From contig JAEUUZ010000017.1 of the NCBI GenBank assembly GCA_016786765.1, positions 40,077 through 104,076 of the forward strand: 64,000 bases of DNA. The letters are read 5' to 3'. Below are positions 8,858 to 16,705 of this stretch, piece by piece. Position 1 is the first letter of the stretch, and the number at the start of each line of letters is the position of its first letter. The notes under the pieces were generated by a model. The model did no database searches. It was not told the origin of the DNA and saw only the letters and a list, made by a program, of their open reading frames with translations. The DNA comes from Chitinophagales bacterium (GTDB taxonomy: Bacteria > Bacteroidota > Bacteroidia > Chitinophagales > LD1). Both the position numbers and the translations under genes were made by a program.

Positions 8858-9550
8858 TTACTTGATATTGTTGAGTTTTTGCTGCACAGTGTTCAGCACG
8901 GCATTCTGTTTTGCAATTACATCTTTTTGTTTCTCTTGGTTGCTTTTCGCGGTACCGATATTTGCTTCTTCTTCTTTAATTTTCTTTTCTCGATTAGCAA
9001 TTTCGACTTTGTGATCTTCAATGTTGCCTTCTGCCTTTTTTTGGTCTTTCACAAAACCCTCGAGTATTTTTTGCTCAGCTTTAGCTTTATCTTTTTCGTT
9101 TTCCAATTCTTCTTTTACCGCTTGTTTATATTGTTCAATGGCAAAATCTTTTAAATACTTGTTGACTGCAATGCTTTTGTCGGGTGTAAGTTTTGACGAC
9201 ACAAAACTTTCACCGTCTGCCACCCAAATGCTCACGGTTACGCCTTCCGATGATTCTACAAATCGCCCAAAAATAGAAAAGGGCATACTGGAGATGTTTT
9301 TGTTTACCGCACCCAATAGACTGATTTCGCCCTTTTCGTCAGTCAATTTTCCTTTCGCATCTTTCTTGATGTATTTTTTAAAATCGTTCACTACATCTTT
9401 TAGTTTTGCTTGTGGAATATCTACCACGTATGCATTCCGGGTGCCGATGCTCATTTCTTTTTCTTGCTCAATAATTTTTAATTCTTTCTGTCCGAAACTT
9501 AAAAAGGGAAGCAATGCGAAAAGTAGGAATGTAAATGGCTTGAATTGCAT
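8858..9550 (-). CDS. Secreted coiled-coil protein, paralogue of the 522-1661 gene; function unknown
   Basis: The protein has 230 residues. A signal peptide (1-20, cleavage before Gln21) is followed by a globular segment (about 22-145) beginning with MSIG and a Lys/Glu-rich coiled coil (about 145-230). The arrangement and many positions of the globular part match the 379-residue protein at 522-1661: MSxG, a DV...F stretch, KGK...EKG, and a QYKQAVKEE-like entry into the coil. The coil is much shorter here. It lies 6 bases downstream of an ABC-2 permease gene on the same strand, so it is probably co-transcribed with the transporter. I do not recognise the family. Confidence 0.75.
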   Translation of the reverse strand: MQFKPFTFLLFALLPFLSFGQKELKIIEQEKEMSIGTRNAYVVDIPQAKLKDVVNDFKKYIKKDAKGKLTDEKGEISLLGAVNKNISSMPFSIFGRFVESSEGVTVSIWVADGESFVSSKLTPDKSIAVNKYLKDFAIEQYKQAVKEELENEKDKAKAEQKILEGFVKDQKKAEGNIEDHKVEIANREKKIKEEEANIGTAKSNQEKQKDVIAKQNAVLNTVQQKLNNIK

Positions 9551-9556
9551 GATTAT

Positions 9557-10867
9557 TTATTGAATTAACCAGTGAAAAATTTCTTTAAAGCTAATCTTTT
9601 TGCCATACATCAAAACCCCAATTCGGTATATTTTTCCGGCAAAATAAGTGATAAGCACAAAAGTGAGTATTAGCAGAAACAAAGAGAGTCCAATTTGCCA
9701 TAATGGGGGCTGGTAAGCTAATAGGGCAGGCATTATTACAGGCGATGTGAACGGGATAATACTTCCCCAGAATGCAACATTGCCTTCCGGATCATTTAAT
9801 GCGGTTATCATCATCATAAAGGCAATGATAATCGGCAACATAATAGGAAGTGTGAGCGACTGAGCGTTCGTTTCATCATTACCCACAGCTCCTACAGCTG
9901 CAAACATGGTTCCGTAAAGAAAAAAGCCAAGCAGAAAATAAACCAGCACTCCAATGCCTATCCACCCGAAATGAATGTCTTTCAAACTCATAACCATGCC
10001 CTGTATTTCAGACTGATCGACCGGACTATTCATGCCGGAAGGTGCGCCCGATATGCCGTTAGCGTCTACACCGATCAAAAAGAGTAATGGCGCTAAAAAC
10101 AAATTCCCAATAAACAGTAGTGCAATCCAAACTGAAAATTGAGTAAGTCCAACTGCGCCAACACCTATAATTTTACCAAACATCAACTGAAAGGGTTTCA
10201 CGCTCGAAATCAATACTTCCATTACCCGATTCGTTTTTTCTTCCATAACACCTCGCAAAATCATGGTGCCGTATATGGTAATGGTTATGTAAATCAACAT
10301 TCCGGTGAGGTAGCCAATCACAGAGGCCAGATTAACAAAAGCACTCTTATCGTCTCCCGATTCGAAGCGTTCGTAATTTATGGTAACTTCTTTTTCAAAA
10401 TCAACATCCGACACATTGCTTTGTGCAAAGTGTTGAAACCGAAGTTTGAGCACTGCTTTATTGATGGCCTTGTCTATGTAATTTCTAACGCCTATCCCTG
10501 CTCGCTTTCTTGAAATAAACGTAATCGGAGTTCGTCCGCTATTTTTTAAATCAAAGTCAGCCGGAATTAGCACAAGCCCGTCATACGAAGCGGTTTCAAA
10601 TGCGGCATCGGAATTATTTTCATTAATCGTTTTTTTGAAGTAGAGGGAGCCATCTTCTTTATCGGCAAAGGGAATGTCTTTAAACAAGCCGCTTTTATCT
10701 TCTATGGCAATTTGCTTTATGCTATCGCTGCCCGATTTTGTCAACAAAACAGTAACGATTGGGAGCCCTAAAAACAAAAGCGGTGCTAGGAGTGTGGTGA
10801 ACAAAAACGATTTTGTTTTCACTCGCGAGCTATATTCCCTCCAAATTATGTAGCCAATCTTACGCAT
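9557..10867 (-). CDS. ABC-2 type exporter permease (NatB-like)
   Basis: The protein has 436 residues. One membrane segment lies near residues 20-43, then a roughly 140-residue extracytoplasmic domain, then five or six membrane segments from about residue 180 to 435, the NatB/ABC-2 layout. The motif RGVMEEKTNRVMEVL before the second helix is diagnostic of this permease family. It should pair with the ATPase encoded just upstream, whose 3' end it overlaps by 8 bases. The substrate is unknown; relatives move sodium, drugs or lipid-linked molecules. The coiled-coil protein gene follows 6 bases later and is a candidate accessory protein. Confidence 0.85.
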   Translation of the reverse strand: MRKIGYIIWREYSSRVKTKSFLFTTLLAPLLFLGLPIVTVLLTKSGSDSIKQIAIEDKSGLFKDIPFADKEDGSLYFKKTINENNSDAAFETASYDGLVLIPADFDLKNSGRTPITFISRKRAGIGVRNYIDKAINKAVLKLRFQHFAQSNVSDVDFEKEVTINYERFESGDDKSAFVNLASVIGYLTGMLIYITITIYGTMILRGVMEEKTNRVMEVLISSVKPFQLMFGKIIGVGAVGLTQFSVWIALLFIGNLFLAPLLFLIGVDANGISGAPSGMNSPVDQSEIQGMVMSLKDIHFGWIGIGVLVYFLLGFFLYGTMFAAVGAVGNDETNAQSLTLPIMLPIIIAFMMMITALNDPEGNVAFWGSIIPFTSPVIMPALLAYQPPLWQIGLSLFLLILTFVLITYFAGKIYRIGVLMYGKKISFKEIFHWLIQ

Positions 10868-11762
10868 GTGTACTACTGTTTACTTGTTGAATGAAAATTT
10901 GCTGCACCGTTGGCAATATTTCTTGAAAAGAACTGATTTGAAGCCCTCTATCCAAAAGCAAGCGAAGTAATTCCGCATTTGATTTTTCATTCGCCTTCAG
11001 CACCATGTGGTTTGCGCTTTGTTCCACTACAGCTATTCCTGAAATAGCTATATTTTCGGTACTTTCAGAAAATTTCACTTCAAAAATCGATTGTTTAAAT
11101 CGGCTCTTTAGTTCCATTACATCTCCATGTAAAATTAAATGTCCTTTATTAATGAGTCCAATTTCATCGCATATCTGATCCACTTGCTCCATGCGGTGGG
11201 TAGAGAAAATAATAGTTTTTCCTTCTGCCTTTAATCGATGAATTTCTTCATCAATGATTTGCGAGTTGATGGGGTCAAGTCCCGAAAAGGGCTCATCCAA
11301 AATCAACAATTCCGGCTCGTGAATGACAGTGCCTATGAATTGCACTTTTTGACTCATCCCCTTCGATAACTCTTCGATTTTTTTGTCACGCCACGACTCA
11401 ATAGCTAAGCGCTGAAGCCACTGCACAGTTTTTGTTTTAGCATCATTTGCGCTCAAGCCTTTGAGCTTAGCTAGATATACTAAGTGGTCGTATACTTTCA
11501 TGTTTTTGTACAAGCCACGCTCTTCGGGCATGTAGCCAATACGCTCGGTATGCTTGTCGTTATGCGGTTTTCCGTCAAACAAAATGGTTCCTGTGTCGGG
11601 CAAAAGAATTCGCGTAATCATACGAATCAACGTGGTTTTGCCTGCTCCATTCGGCCCCAGCAATCCAAAAATTTTTCCTTTTTGAATCGATAAACTGATA
11701 TCGTCATTCGCTTTGTAATCGCCAAATTTTTTCGAAACATGCTCGATGGAAAGAAAACTCAT
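10860..11762 (-). CDS. ABC transporter ATP-binding protein
   Basis: The protein has 300 residues. The Walker A motif GPNGAGKTT is at 36-44, the Q-loop region follows in MPEERGLYKN, the signature appears as LSKGMSQK, and Walker B is LLILDEPFSGLDP with the switch His in STHRMEQ. The C-terminal about 80 residues form the small extension common to NatA-type ATPases. It energises the ABC-2 permease whose start overlaps its end. The signature reads LSKGM rather than LSGGQ, which is normal for the NatA branch. The gene lies 23 bases downstream of the small exported protein gene on the same strand. Confidence 0.9.
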   Translation of the reverse strand: MSFLSIEHVSKKFGDYKANDDISLSIQKGKIFGLLGPNGAGKTTLIRMITRILLPDTGTILFDGKPHNDKHTERIGYMPEERGLYKNMKVYDHLVYLAKLKGLSANDAKTKTVQWLQRLAIESWRDKKIEELSKGMSQKVQFIGTVIHEPELLILDEPFSGLDPINSQIIDEEIHRLKAEGKTIIFSTHRMEQVDQICDEIGLINKGHLILHGDVMELKSRFKQSIFEVKFSESTENIAISGIAVVEQSANHMVLKANEKSNAELLRLLLDRGLQISSFQEILPTVQQIFIQQVNSSTHA

Positions 11763-11785
11763 TTTGCTGCGCTTAGTATGTTCAA

Positions 11786-12376
11786 TTATTTTGCTCGTTT
11801 CACCGTTACTGAAACAAAAGTGAGATGAAACTCCATTTCAGTGATTTGTCCGTCTTTGTAACGATACACATTTCGATTGCCATCCGAGCTTTTAAATTCG
11901 TAGGCATCTGGGGCAATTTTTTTTATATCGGCAAAAGTACCATCGGGTTCGTAGAAAATGCGTTTCACATTTTTGGGCTCTTGAACATATAAACTGGATA
12001 CAGAATAGGTTGGTGTTTCGTTTACAGTAAATGTTTTACCGTTTACACTCCCCTTATAGCCGTTTTTATCGGAGGTAACTTTGCAAATTCTTTGACCGCT
12101 GGTATTTTCAACTTTGTCGTGCACCGAGCTCACCAATTTTCCGTCTTTAAACACCACCTCACATCGGGTTTTACTGGTTCTGTCAGTCCATAAGATTTTT
12201 GCACGCGCATCAGATGTCATTACAAAATAATCGGAGCCGTCACTGCGCTTTTCGTGGGTGACTATTATTGTCCCGATTTTGCTTCCCAATAGGAACATAT
12301 CGTATTTATATGTATCGGTTGCAAAAGTGCTTACCGAAAAGAAAAACAGTAATAATGTAGTGGATAAAGTTCTCAT
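11786..12376 (-). CDS. Exported DUF6134-like protein
   Basis: The protein has 196 residues. It starts with a signal peptide (1-19, ending ...STFA). The mature part is beta-rich, with repeated short strands and a YKYDMFLLGSKIG opening that matches the exported DUF6134-type proteins of Bacteroidota as I recall them. No catalytic motif is apparent. It lies upstream of the ABC exporter genes, 23 bases away, on the same strand, and probably heads that transcript. The terminator of the preceding gene lies just upstream at 12390-12417. Function unknown. Confidence 0.65.
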   Translation of the reverse strand: MRTLSTTLLLFFFSVSTFATDTYKYDMFLLGSKIGTIIVTHEKRSDGSDYFVMTSDARAKILWTDRTSKTRCEVVFKDGKLVSSVHDKVENTSGQRICKVTSDKNGYKGSVNGKTFTVNETPTYSVSSLYVQEPKNVKRIFYEPDGTFADIKKIAPDAYEFKSSDGNRNVYRYKDGQITEMEFHLTFVSVTVKRAK

Positions 12377-12389
12377 GCTTAAAAATAAA

Positions 12390-12417
12390 AAAGCAACCCA
12401 ATATTTTGAGTTGCTTT
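12390..12417 (-). terminator. Rho-independent terminator of the DUF6249 gene
   Basis: On the minus strand AAAGCAAC / GTTGCTTT forms an 8-bp stem (12410-12417 with 12390-12397) followed by a T-rich run. It starts 23 bases after the stop of the small membrane protein gene. Confidence 0.65.
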
Positions 12418-12439
12418 CTATAAAGTAATTGTAAATTAT

Positions 12440-12793
12440 TTATGAAGTTGGCTTATCGTCATTTTTGAACATGGTTAAACCAATAAAATACCCAAGTCCG
12501 CCAAACAGAAGCGCAAAACCAATCACAATAATAGTTCCTTTTGAATCAGGTGCTGCTAAATAGGGTTTAGCGATATAACCCACCAACAAACCAAGTCCAA
12601 TGCCGGCATAGGCTAGCGCTTTCACAACCGGAGCCGTTGCCCCTTTTTGCGGCTTCCCTTCATAAGGGTTTAAGCCTTTTTCAATCATAGCCAATCGTTC
12701 TTTGTTTTTCGTGTAGATTGAAAAAATAGCCATTCCAACGCCTCCAATGATGGCAATAATGGGGATAAATACTCCGATGATGTTTTCGTCCAT
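12440..12793 (-). CDS. Small membrane protein, DUF6249-like, divergent from the ECF sigma gene
   Basis: The protein has 117 residues from the ATG at 12793. The frame remains open upstream to 12976, but that extension runs through the divergent promoter region and into the sigma gene, so I reject it. The protein has one helix near residues 7-25, a KERLAMIEKGLNP amphipathic segment, and two more helices near 55-75 and 85-108. The ERLxxIEKG motif is typical of DUF6249-type membrane proteins, which often neighbour ECF sigma genes; the role is unknown. Its upstream region holds the same GTAAC-N18-GTC motif as the sigma gene, so it is a likely direct target of that sigma factor. Confidence 0.75.
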   Translation of the reverse strand: MDENIIGVFIPIIAIIGGVGMAIFSIYTKNKERLAMIEKGLNPYEGKPQKGATAPVVKALAYAGIGLGLLVGYIAKPYLAAPDSKGTIIVIGFALLFGGLGYFIGLTMFKNDDKPTS

Positions 12794-12830
12794 AATTTTT
12801 GTTTTTGATGTGATGAATGTTTGTTTGAAA

Positions 12831-12861
12831 TCTATGACCAAGATTCCAAACAAAAGGTTAC
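12831..12861 (-). promoter_or_regulatory. ECF-type promoter driving the DUF6249 gene
   Basis: Read on the minus strand, GTAACCTTT (12861-12853) is followed, with 18 bases between GTAAC and GTC, by GTCATAGA (12838-12831). The spacing and the -35 nonamer are identical to those of the divergent sigma-gene promoter. A start point near 12828 would leave a leader of about 35 bases. Confidence 0.6.
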
Positions 12862-12896
12862 AGTTTTTTAAAAAAATAAATTTTCCGACCGAAATG

Positions 12897-12927
12897 GTAA
12901 CCTTTCTTATTATAGTATAGTCTAAGA
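12897..12927 (+). promoter_or_regulatory. ECF-type promoter driving the sigma/anti-sigma operon
   Basis: GTAACCTTT (12897-12905) is followed, with 18 bases between GTAAC and GTC, by GTCTAAGA (12920-12927). A start point near 12930 would leave almost no leader before the ATG at 12933, so the mRNA may be leaderless or the true start lies slightly downstream. Confidence 0.6.
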
Positions 12928-12932
12928 CAATA

Positions 12933-13472
12933 ATGATGACGGAAGAGCAACTTATAGCATCGGTGAAGGCGGGCAATGTGCATGCCTATCGTTCGTTAGT
13001 GGCTAGGCATCAATCGCTTGTTTTTACTATGGTGTACCGAAGGGTAAATAGCCGTGAAGATGCTGAAGAAATTGCGCAGGATGTTTTTGTGAAAGCCTAT
13101 AAATATATTGCATCGTTTAAAGGGGATGCGAAGTTTTCGACTTGGTTGTGTGCTATAGCAAATAATTCAACGTCTACTTTTCTTTCGAAACGAAAGTTAG
13201 TATTTAGTGAATTGAATGAACGACATGAACAACAGGAAGATCACGAAATCCTTTCCAGTCCTGAAGAAGAGCAGCTAAAATTAATCGAAAAGGCCATGTT
13301 GAAACTTCCGGCCGATGATGCACAAATTATTTCGCTCTTTTACCAAGGCGAACAAAGTTTGGCAGAAATAGCGGCTATACTTCAAATGGAAACCAATGCC
13401 GTGAAAGTAAAATTACACCGCGCGCGCGTGAAACTGAAAACAACAATTGAACAATTGACGATTCAAAAATAA
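12933..13472 (+). CDS. ECF-family RNA polymerase sigma factor
   Basis: The protein has 179 residues (178 if the second ATG at 12936 is used). Region 2 occupies about residues 10-80, with the DAEEIAQDVFVKAYKYI helix and the FKGDAKFSTWLCAIANN segment. Region 4 lies at about 120-175, with the LPADDAQIISLFYQGEQSLAEIAAIL helix-turn-helix and an AVKVKLHRARVKLK recognition helix. There is no sigma-3 domain, which marks it as an ECF sigma factor. A probable anti-sigma gene starts 5 bases downstream. Matching promoter motifs upstream in both directions suggest that it activates itself and the divergent membrane protein. The inducing signal is unknown. Confidence 0.9.
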   Translation: MMTEEQLIASVKAGNVHAYRSLVARHQSLVFTMVYRRVNSREDAEEIAQDVFVKAYKYIASFKGDAKFSTWLCAIANNSTSTFLSKRKLVFSELNERHEQQEDHEILSSPEEEQLKLIEKAMLKLPADDAQIISLFYQGEQSLAEIAAILQMETNAVKVKLHRARVKLKTTIEQLTIQK

Positions 13473-13477
13473 AGATT

Positions 13478-13975
13478 ATGGAACGGGATGAAAAAATATT
13501 GGATTATATAGATGGACTGCTTTCTGCGAAAGAAGCAGAACAGGTGCGTGAAATGGTGGCTAGTGATAGTGAGTGGAAAGCCCGATACGATTCGTTTTTG
13601 GAGATGAATGCATTGTTTAACAGCACTGAACTGCTTACACCTTCAACTTCATTTGTTGATCAAACGATGGCGCTTATCGACACGGAAACAAAAGCAGAAA
13701 GCAAAAGTGTTTCACCCATTCTACGCTTCTTTCAGCTAACGGGTTGGCTATGGTTAGGATTAACGATGCTACTTTTTACCGATTTCAACACATCCGTTTT
13801 TTCACAGCTAGTGCAACTAGGAATTGCTGATTTTGCTTTCATCAGTAAAAGCGGAATTCATTTGCTTTTTGGCAATAGCGCTATGCTTTGGGTATTTGGT
13901 GTGATGTTCATTGCATATATTGCTGTGAGTAACTACGATGAAGACAATAGTTTGTTTAAGGAGATACTGAATTGA
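13478..13975 (+). CDS. Probable membrane-bound anti-sigma factor
   Basis: The protein has 165 residues. Residues 1-50 form a helical, acidic N-terminus (DEKILDYIDGLLSAKEAEQV...) of the kind that binds ECF sigma factors, but without the Cys/His zinc motif of ZAS-type anti-sigma factors. Hydrophobic segments lie near residues 88-105, 112-132 and 137-157. It starts 5 bases after the sigma factor stop, the standard sigma/anti-sigma arrangement. The function is inferred from position and architecture; no family signature is strong enough alone. It ends one base before the convergent dnaJ gene. Confidence 0.7.
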   Translation: MERDEKILDYIDGLLSAKEAEQVREMVASDSEWKARYDSFLEMNALFNSTELLTPSTSFVDQTMALIDTETKAESKSVSPILRFFQLTGWLWLGLTMLLFTDFNTSVFSQLVQLGIADFAFISKSGIHLLFGNSAMLWVFGVMFIAYIAVSNYDEDNSLFKEILN

Positions 13976-13976
13976 A

Positions 13977-15146
13977 TTACTCCCCAAAAATATCCTTCAT
14001 TTTATCGAAAAAGCCGCGCTCGGTTTTTAATCCACTTTTCGGTTTGAAACCCGGAGATTCGCGCATTTTTTCCAATAACTTTTTGTCTTCAGCATTCAAT
14101 TCCGTTGGTGAATACACGTTCACAATAATCAATTGATCGCCTTTACCATAGCTGTTCACCGATGGCAAACCTTTACTGCCCAAACGAAGAATTTTGCCTG
14201 CTTGTGTGCCGGCAGGTACTTTTATTTTTGCTCTTCCTTCGATGGTTGGCACTTCAACACTACAACCCAAAACAATATCGGCATAATTCAAGAACAAATG
14301 ATAAATCACATGTTGCCCGTCTATTTCTAATTCCGGGTGTTTTTCTACTTCTATTTGTACAATTAAATCTCCTGCCGGTCCGCCTTGCTCACCTGCGTTC
14401 CCTTTGCCGGTAACCGACATTTGCATGCCTTCTTGCAAACCTGCCGGAAGGTTCAAGTCTAATTGCTCTTCGCCATAGTCCGTTCCAATACCGTTACACG
14501 TTGTACATTTTTTGGTAATGGTTTGTCCGCTTCCGTTGCAATACGGACAGGTAGACTGCGTTTGCATTTGCCCCAAAAAGGTATTGGTTACTTTGCGCAC
14601 AACACCCGAGCCTCCGCAATGCGTACAACGACCAACCGAGTTTTTATCTTTCGCTCCAGAGCCATCGCAAGTGGCACAAGCTACCTGCTTTTTTACTTTA
14701 ATAGATTTTGTAACACCGTTCGCTACATCTTGTAAAGTCAACTTTACCTTAATACGCAAATTCGCGCCTTTACGTCCGCGTTGTTGTCCGCCACTTCTTC
14801 TTCCACCGCCAAAAAAGTCTTCGAAACCACCGCCTCCTCCGCCACCGCCAAAGATGTCGCCAAAGTTTCTGAAAATATCTTCCATGTTGCCATAGCCACC
14901 ACCGCCATAGCCACCGCCCATATCGTTGGCTGCATGTCCGTATTGATCGTATTTCGCTTTTTTTGTAGGGTCACTGAGCACCTCATAGGCTTCAGCTGCT
15001 TCTTTAAATTTATCTTCAGCCGCTTTGTCGCCCTGATTTCTATCGGGATGATATTTCAACGCCACTTTCCGGTAGGCTTTTTTGATTTCTTCTGCCGTTG
15101 CGCCTTTGGCTACTTCCAATATTTCGTAATAGTCTCGTTTTGCCAT
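13977..15146 (-). CDS. dnaJ: Chaperone protein DnaJ
   Basis: The protein has 389 residues, full length for a type I Hsp40. The J domain (about 1-70) carries HPD at 33-35, which stimulates DnaK ATPase. A Gly/Phe-rich linker (about 75-120) is strongly Gly-rich. The zinc-binding domain has four CxxCxGxG repeats ([32 protein letters not shown]), followed by the substrate-binding C-terminal domains. It lies downstream of grpE on the same strand, 43 bases apart. dnaK is not in the window. I see no upstream CIRCE-like repeat. Confidence 0.97.
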   Translation of the reverse strand: MAKRDYYEILEVAKGATAEEIKKAYRKVALKYHPDRNQGDKAAEDKFKEAAEAYEVLSDPTKKAKYDQYGHAANDMGGGYGGGGYGNMEDIFRNFGDIFGGGGGGGGFEDFFGGGRRSGGQQRGRKGANLRIKVKLTLQDVANGVTKSIKVKKQVACATCDGSGAKDKNSVGRCTHCGGSGVVRKVTNTFLGQMQTQSTCPYCNGSGQTITKKCTTCNGIGTDYGEEQLDLNLPAGLQEGMQMSVTGKGNAGEQGGPAGDLIVQIEVEKHPELEIDGQHVIYHLFLNYADIVLGCSVEVPTIEGRAKIKVPAGTQAGKILRLGSKGLPSVNSYGKGDQLIIVNVYSPTELNAEDKKLLEKMRESPGFKPKSGLKTERGFFDKMKDIFGE

Positions 15147-15189
15147 GTGTTTTTTGCTAAAATTCTGAATGGATAAAATGAAGTGGTGA

Positions 15190-15762
15190 TTATGCTTTTG
15201 CCCCTACTACCACTTTCGCGAAACGGATAATTTTATCGCCCAAATAATATCCTTTTTCGATTTCGTCAATCACCTTGCCTTGCATATCTGGCGTTGGCGA
15301 AGGAATTTCCGTAATCGCTTCGTGCAATTCTACATTGAAATCGGTGTTTTTCGACTCAATGGCTTTCAATCCCTTTTGTTGTAAACTGTTCAGTAGTTTG
15401 TTGTGAATGAGCAGCATACCTTCTCGTGCTGCCGCAATGTCGGTAGCATTTTCGGTAGCTTTCAATGCACGTTCGAAATCGTCTAGCGTTGGCAATAATG
15501 CCGTAATCACATCTTTTCCGGCTGTTTGAATCAACTCCAAACGCTCTTTGGCATTACGTTTTTTAAAGTTGTCGAAATCGGCAAACAAGCGTAAATACTT
15601 GTCTTTTTGCTCTTCGATTTGTTTTTTTAGTTCCTCAATTTCAGCATCGCGCGGGTCGATGGTTTGCGCCTCAATATCATTGAGCAACTCCTTTGTTTGC
15701 TCCTCCGAAAGCATTTCGTTTTGTTCCTGTTCGTTCACCTTGTCTTGATTTTCCATATCCAT
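15190..15762 (-). CDS. grpE: Nucleotide exchange factor GrpE
   Basis: The protein has 190 residues from the ATG at 15762; a second ATG two codons on (15756) is also possible. The frame extends upstream to a TTG at 15840, but that would overlap the preceding gene and add a segment unlike GrpE. The acidic N-terminus, the long dimerisation coiled coil (about residues 30-90, including [15 protein letters not shown]) and the C-terminal beta domain ending in [16 protein letters not shown] are typical. It releases ADP from DnaK and acts with DnaJ, encoded 43 bases downstream. Confidence 0.95.
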   Translation of the reverse strand: MDMENQDKVNEQEQNEMLSEEQTKELLNDIEAQTIDPRDAEIEELKKQIEEQKDKYLRLFADFDNFKKRNAKERLELIQTAGKDVITALLPTLDDFERALKATENATDIAAAREGMLLIHNKLLNSLQQKGLKAIESKNTDFNVELHEAITEIPSPTPDMQGKVIDEIEKGYYLGDKIIRFAKVVVGAKA

Positions 15763-15832
15763 CTTTCCCGCAAAAATATCAAATACTTTGCCAAGCCACG
15801 GTATGGGACAATTTGACAGAATTTTCCGGAAA

Positions 15833-16705
15833 TTACGCAACGTTTCGTCTTAACGATTGCACTAATTCCGATTTATAGGCCTTGCCGAAGAGTAATAAGT
15901 GGACAAGAAGAGGATAGAGGTTCCATAACGAAACCCTTTCCTGCCAACCGTTTTCCAAAGGATAGTTGGCATGATAGGCCTCGTAGAATATACGATCGAA
16001 CCCGCCAAAAAGCATGGTCATGGCAATATCGGCTTCGCGATTGCCAAAGTAGCAGGCAGGATCCACCAAAATAGGCTGCTCTAGCTCGTTCACCATCACA
16101 TTCCCATTCCATAAATCACCATGCAGTAACGCTGGCGGTTCTGCCGGAAACAACTCGGGTAGTTTTTGATATAATTCCACAAATTTGGAAACGTCTTCTA
16201 GTTCTAATAACCGCATGTGAAAAGCCTTGTTCACCAATGGTTTCAGCCGGCTCTCAATAAAAAAATCGGCCCAGGTTTCGCTAGGTTTATTGAATTGTTG
16301 CAGAATACCCATGTAGTTGTTGATGTGCAAGCCGAATTGCGGTTGAGTTTGTCGGTGCAATTGTGCTAAGCGTTCGCCTAATTGTTCCATCGACTGGTAG
16401 GTTCTGAACCCGGGCTTAATGTATTCCAATAGCAGGAATGCTGCATCTTCCACTTCACCTGTTTCTATCACTTGTGGAGCGAAACCTGTATTGGCATTGG
16501 TGATGAGTTTTAGCCCTTCTGCTTCTGCTTCAAACATGCCCGGAAACAATAGCGCATCGTTCCATTTCACAAAATAGGATTGGCTTTCAGTAGTCACTTT
16601 GGCTACATCGTTGAGCGTACCTCCCTTTATCGACTGAGCGTCTTTCGCATGGTACTTGGTTTTCAAGTACTCCCAGAGCTCAGTAGGTATTGGGTTGTGG
16701 TTCAT
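15833..16705 (-). CDS. Fructosamine kinase family protein
   Basis: The protein has 290 residues, the usual length for bacterial fructosamine/ketosamine-3-kinase homologues. The kinase-like fold shows HGDLWNGN at 195-202 (catalytic loop) and VDPACYFG at 214-221 (metal-binding segment), with FAGGFD-like helices after it (here MTMLFGGFD). Such enzymes phosphorylate sugar adducts on proteins or free amines, so the role is probably deglycation. It lies directly between murA and grpE on the same strand and starts at the base next to the murA stop. No partner gene for amine release is evident. Confidence 0.88.
   Translation of the reverse strand: MNHNPIPTELWEYLKTKYHAKDAQSIKGGTLNDVAKVTTESQSYFVKWNDALLFPGMFEAEAEGLKLITNANTGFAPQVIETGEVEDAAFLLLEYIKPGFRTYQSMEQLGERLAQLHRQTQPQFGLHINNYMGILQQFNKPSETWADFFIESRLKPLVNKAFHMRLLELEDVSKFVELYQKLPELFPAEPPALLHGDLWNGNVMVNELEQPILVDPACYFGNREADIAMTMLFGGFDRIFYEAYHANYPLENGWQERVSLWNLYPLLVHLLLFGKAYKSELVQSLRRNVA

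Noticed and set aside
12794..12976. In-frame upstream extension of the DUF6249 gene
   Set aside because: It overlaps the divergent promoters and the start of the sigma gene, and its residues show no family similarity.
14512..14895. Pro-rich plus-strand open frame opposite dnaJ
   Set aside because: It is the complement of the Gly-rich linker of DnaJ and has no start context or homology of its own.
15763..15840. TTG start 26 codons upstream of grpE
   Set aside because: It would overlap the fructosamine-kinase-like gene and add a segment unlike GrpE; two ATG codons at 15762 and 15756 fit better.
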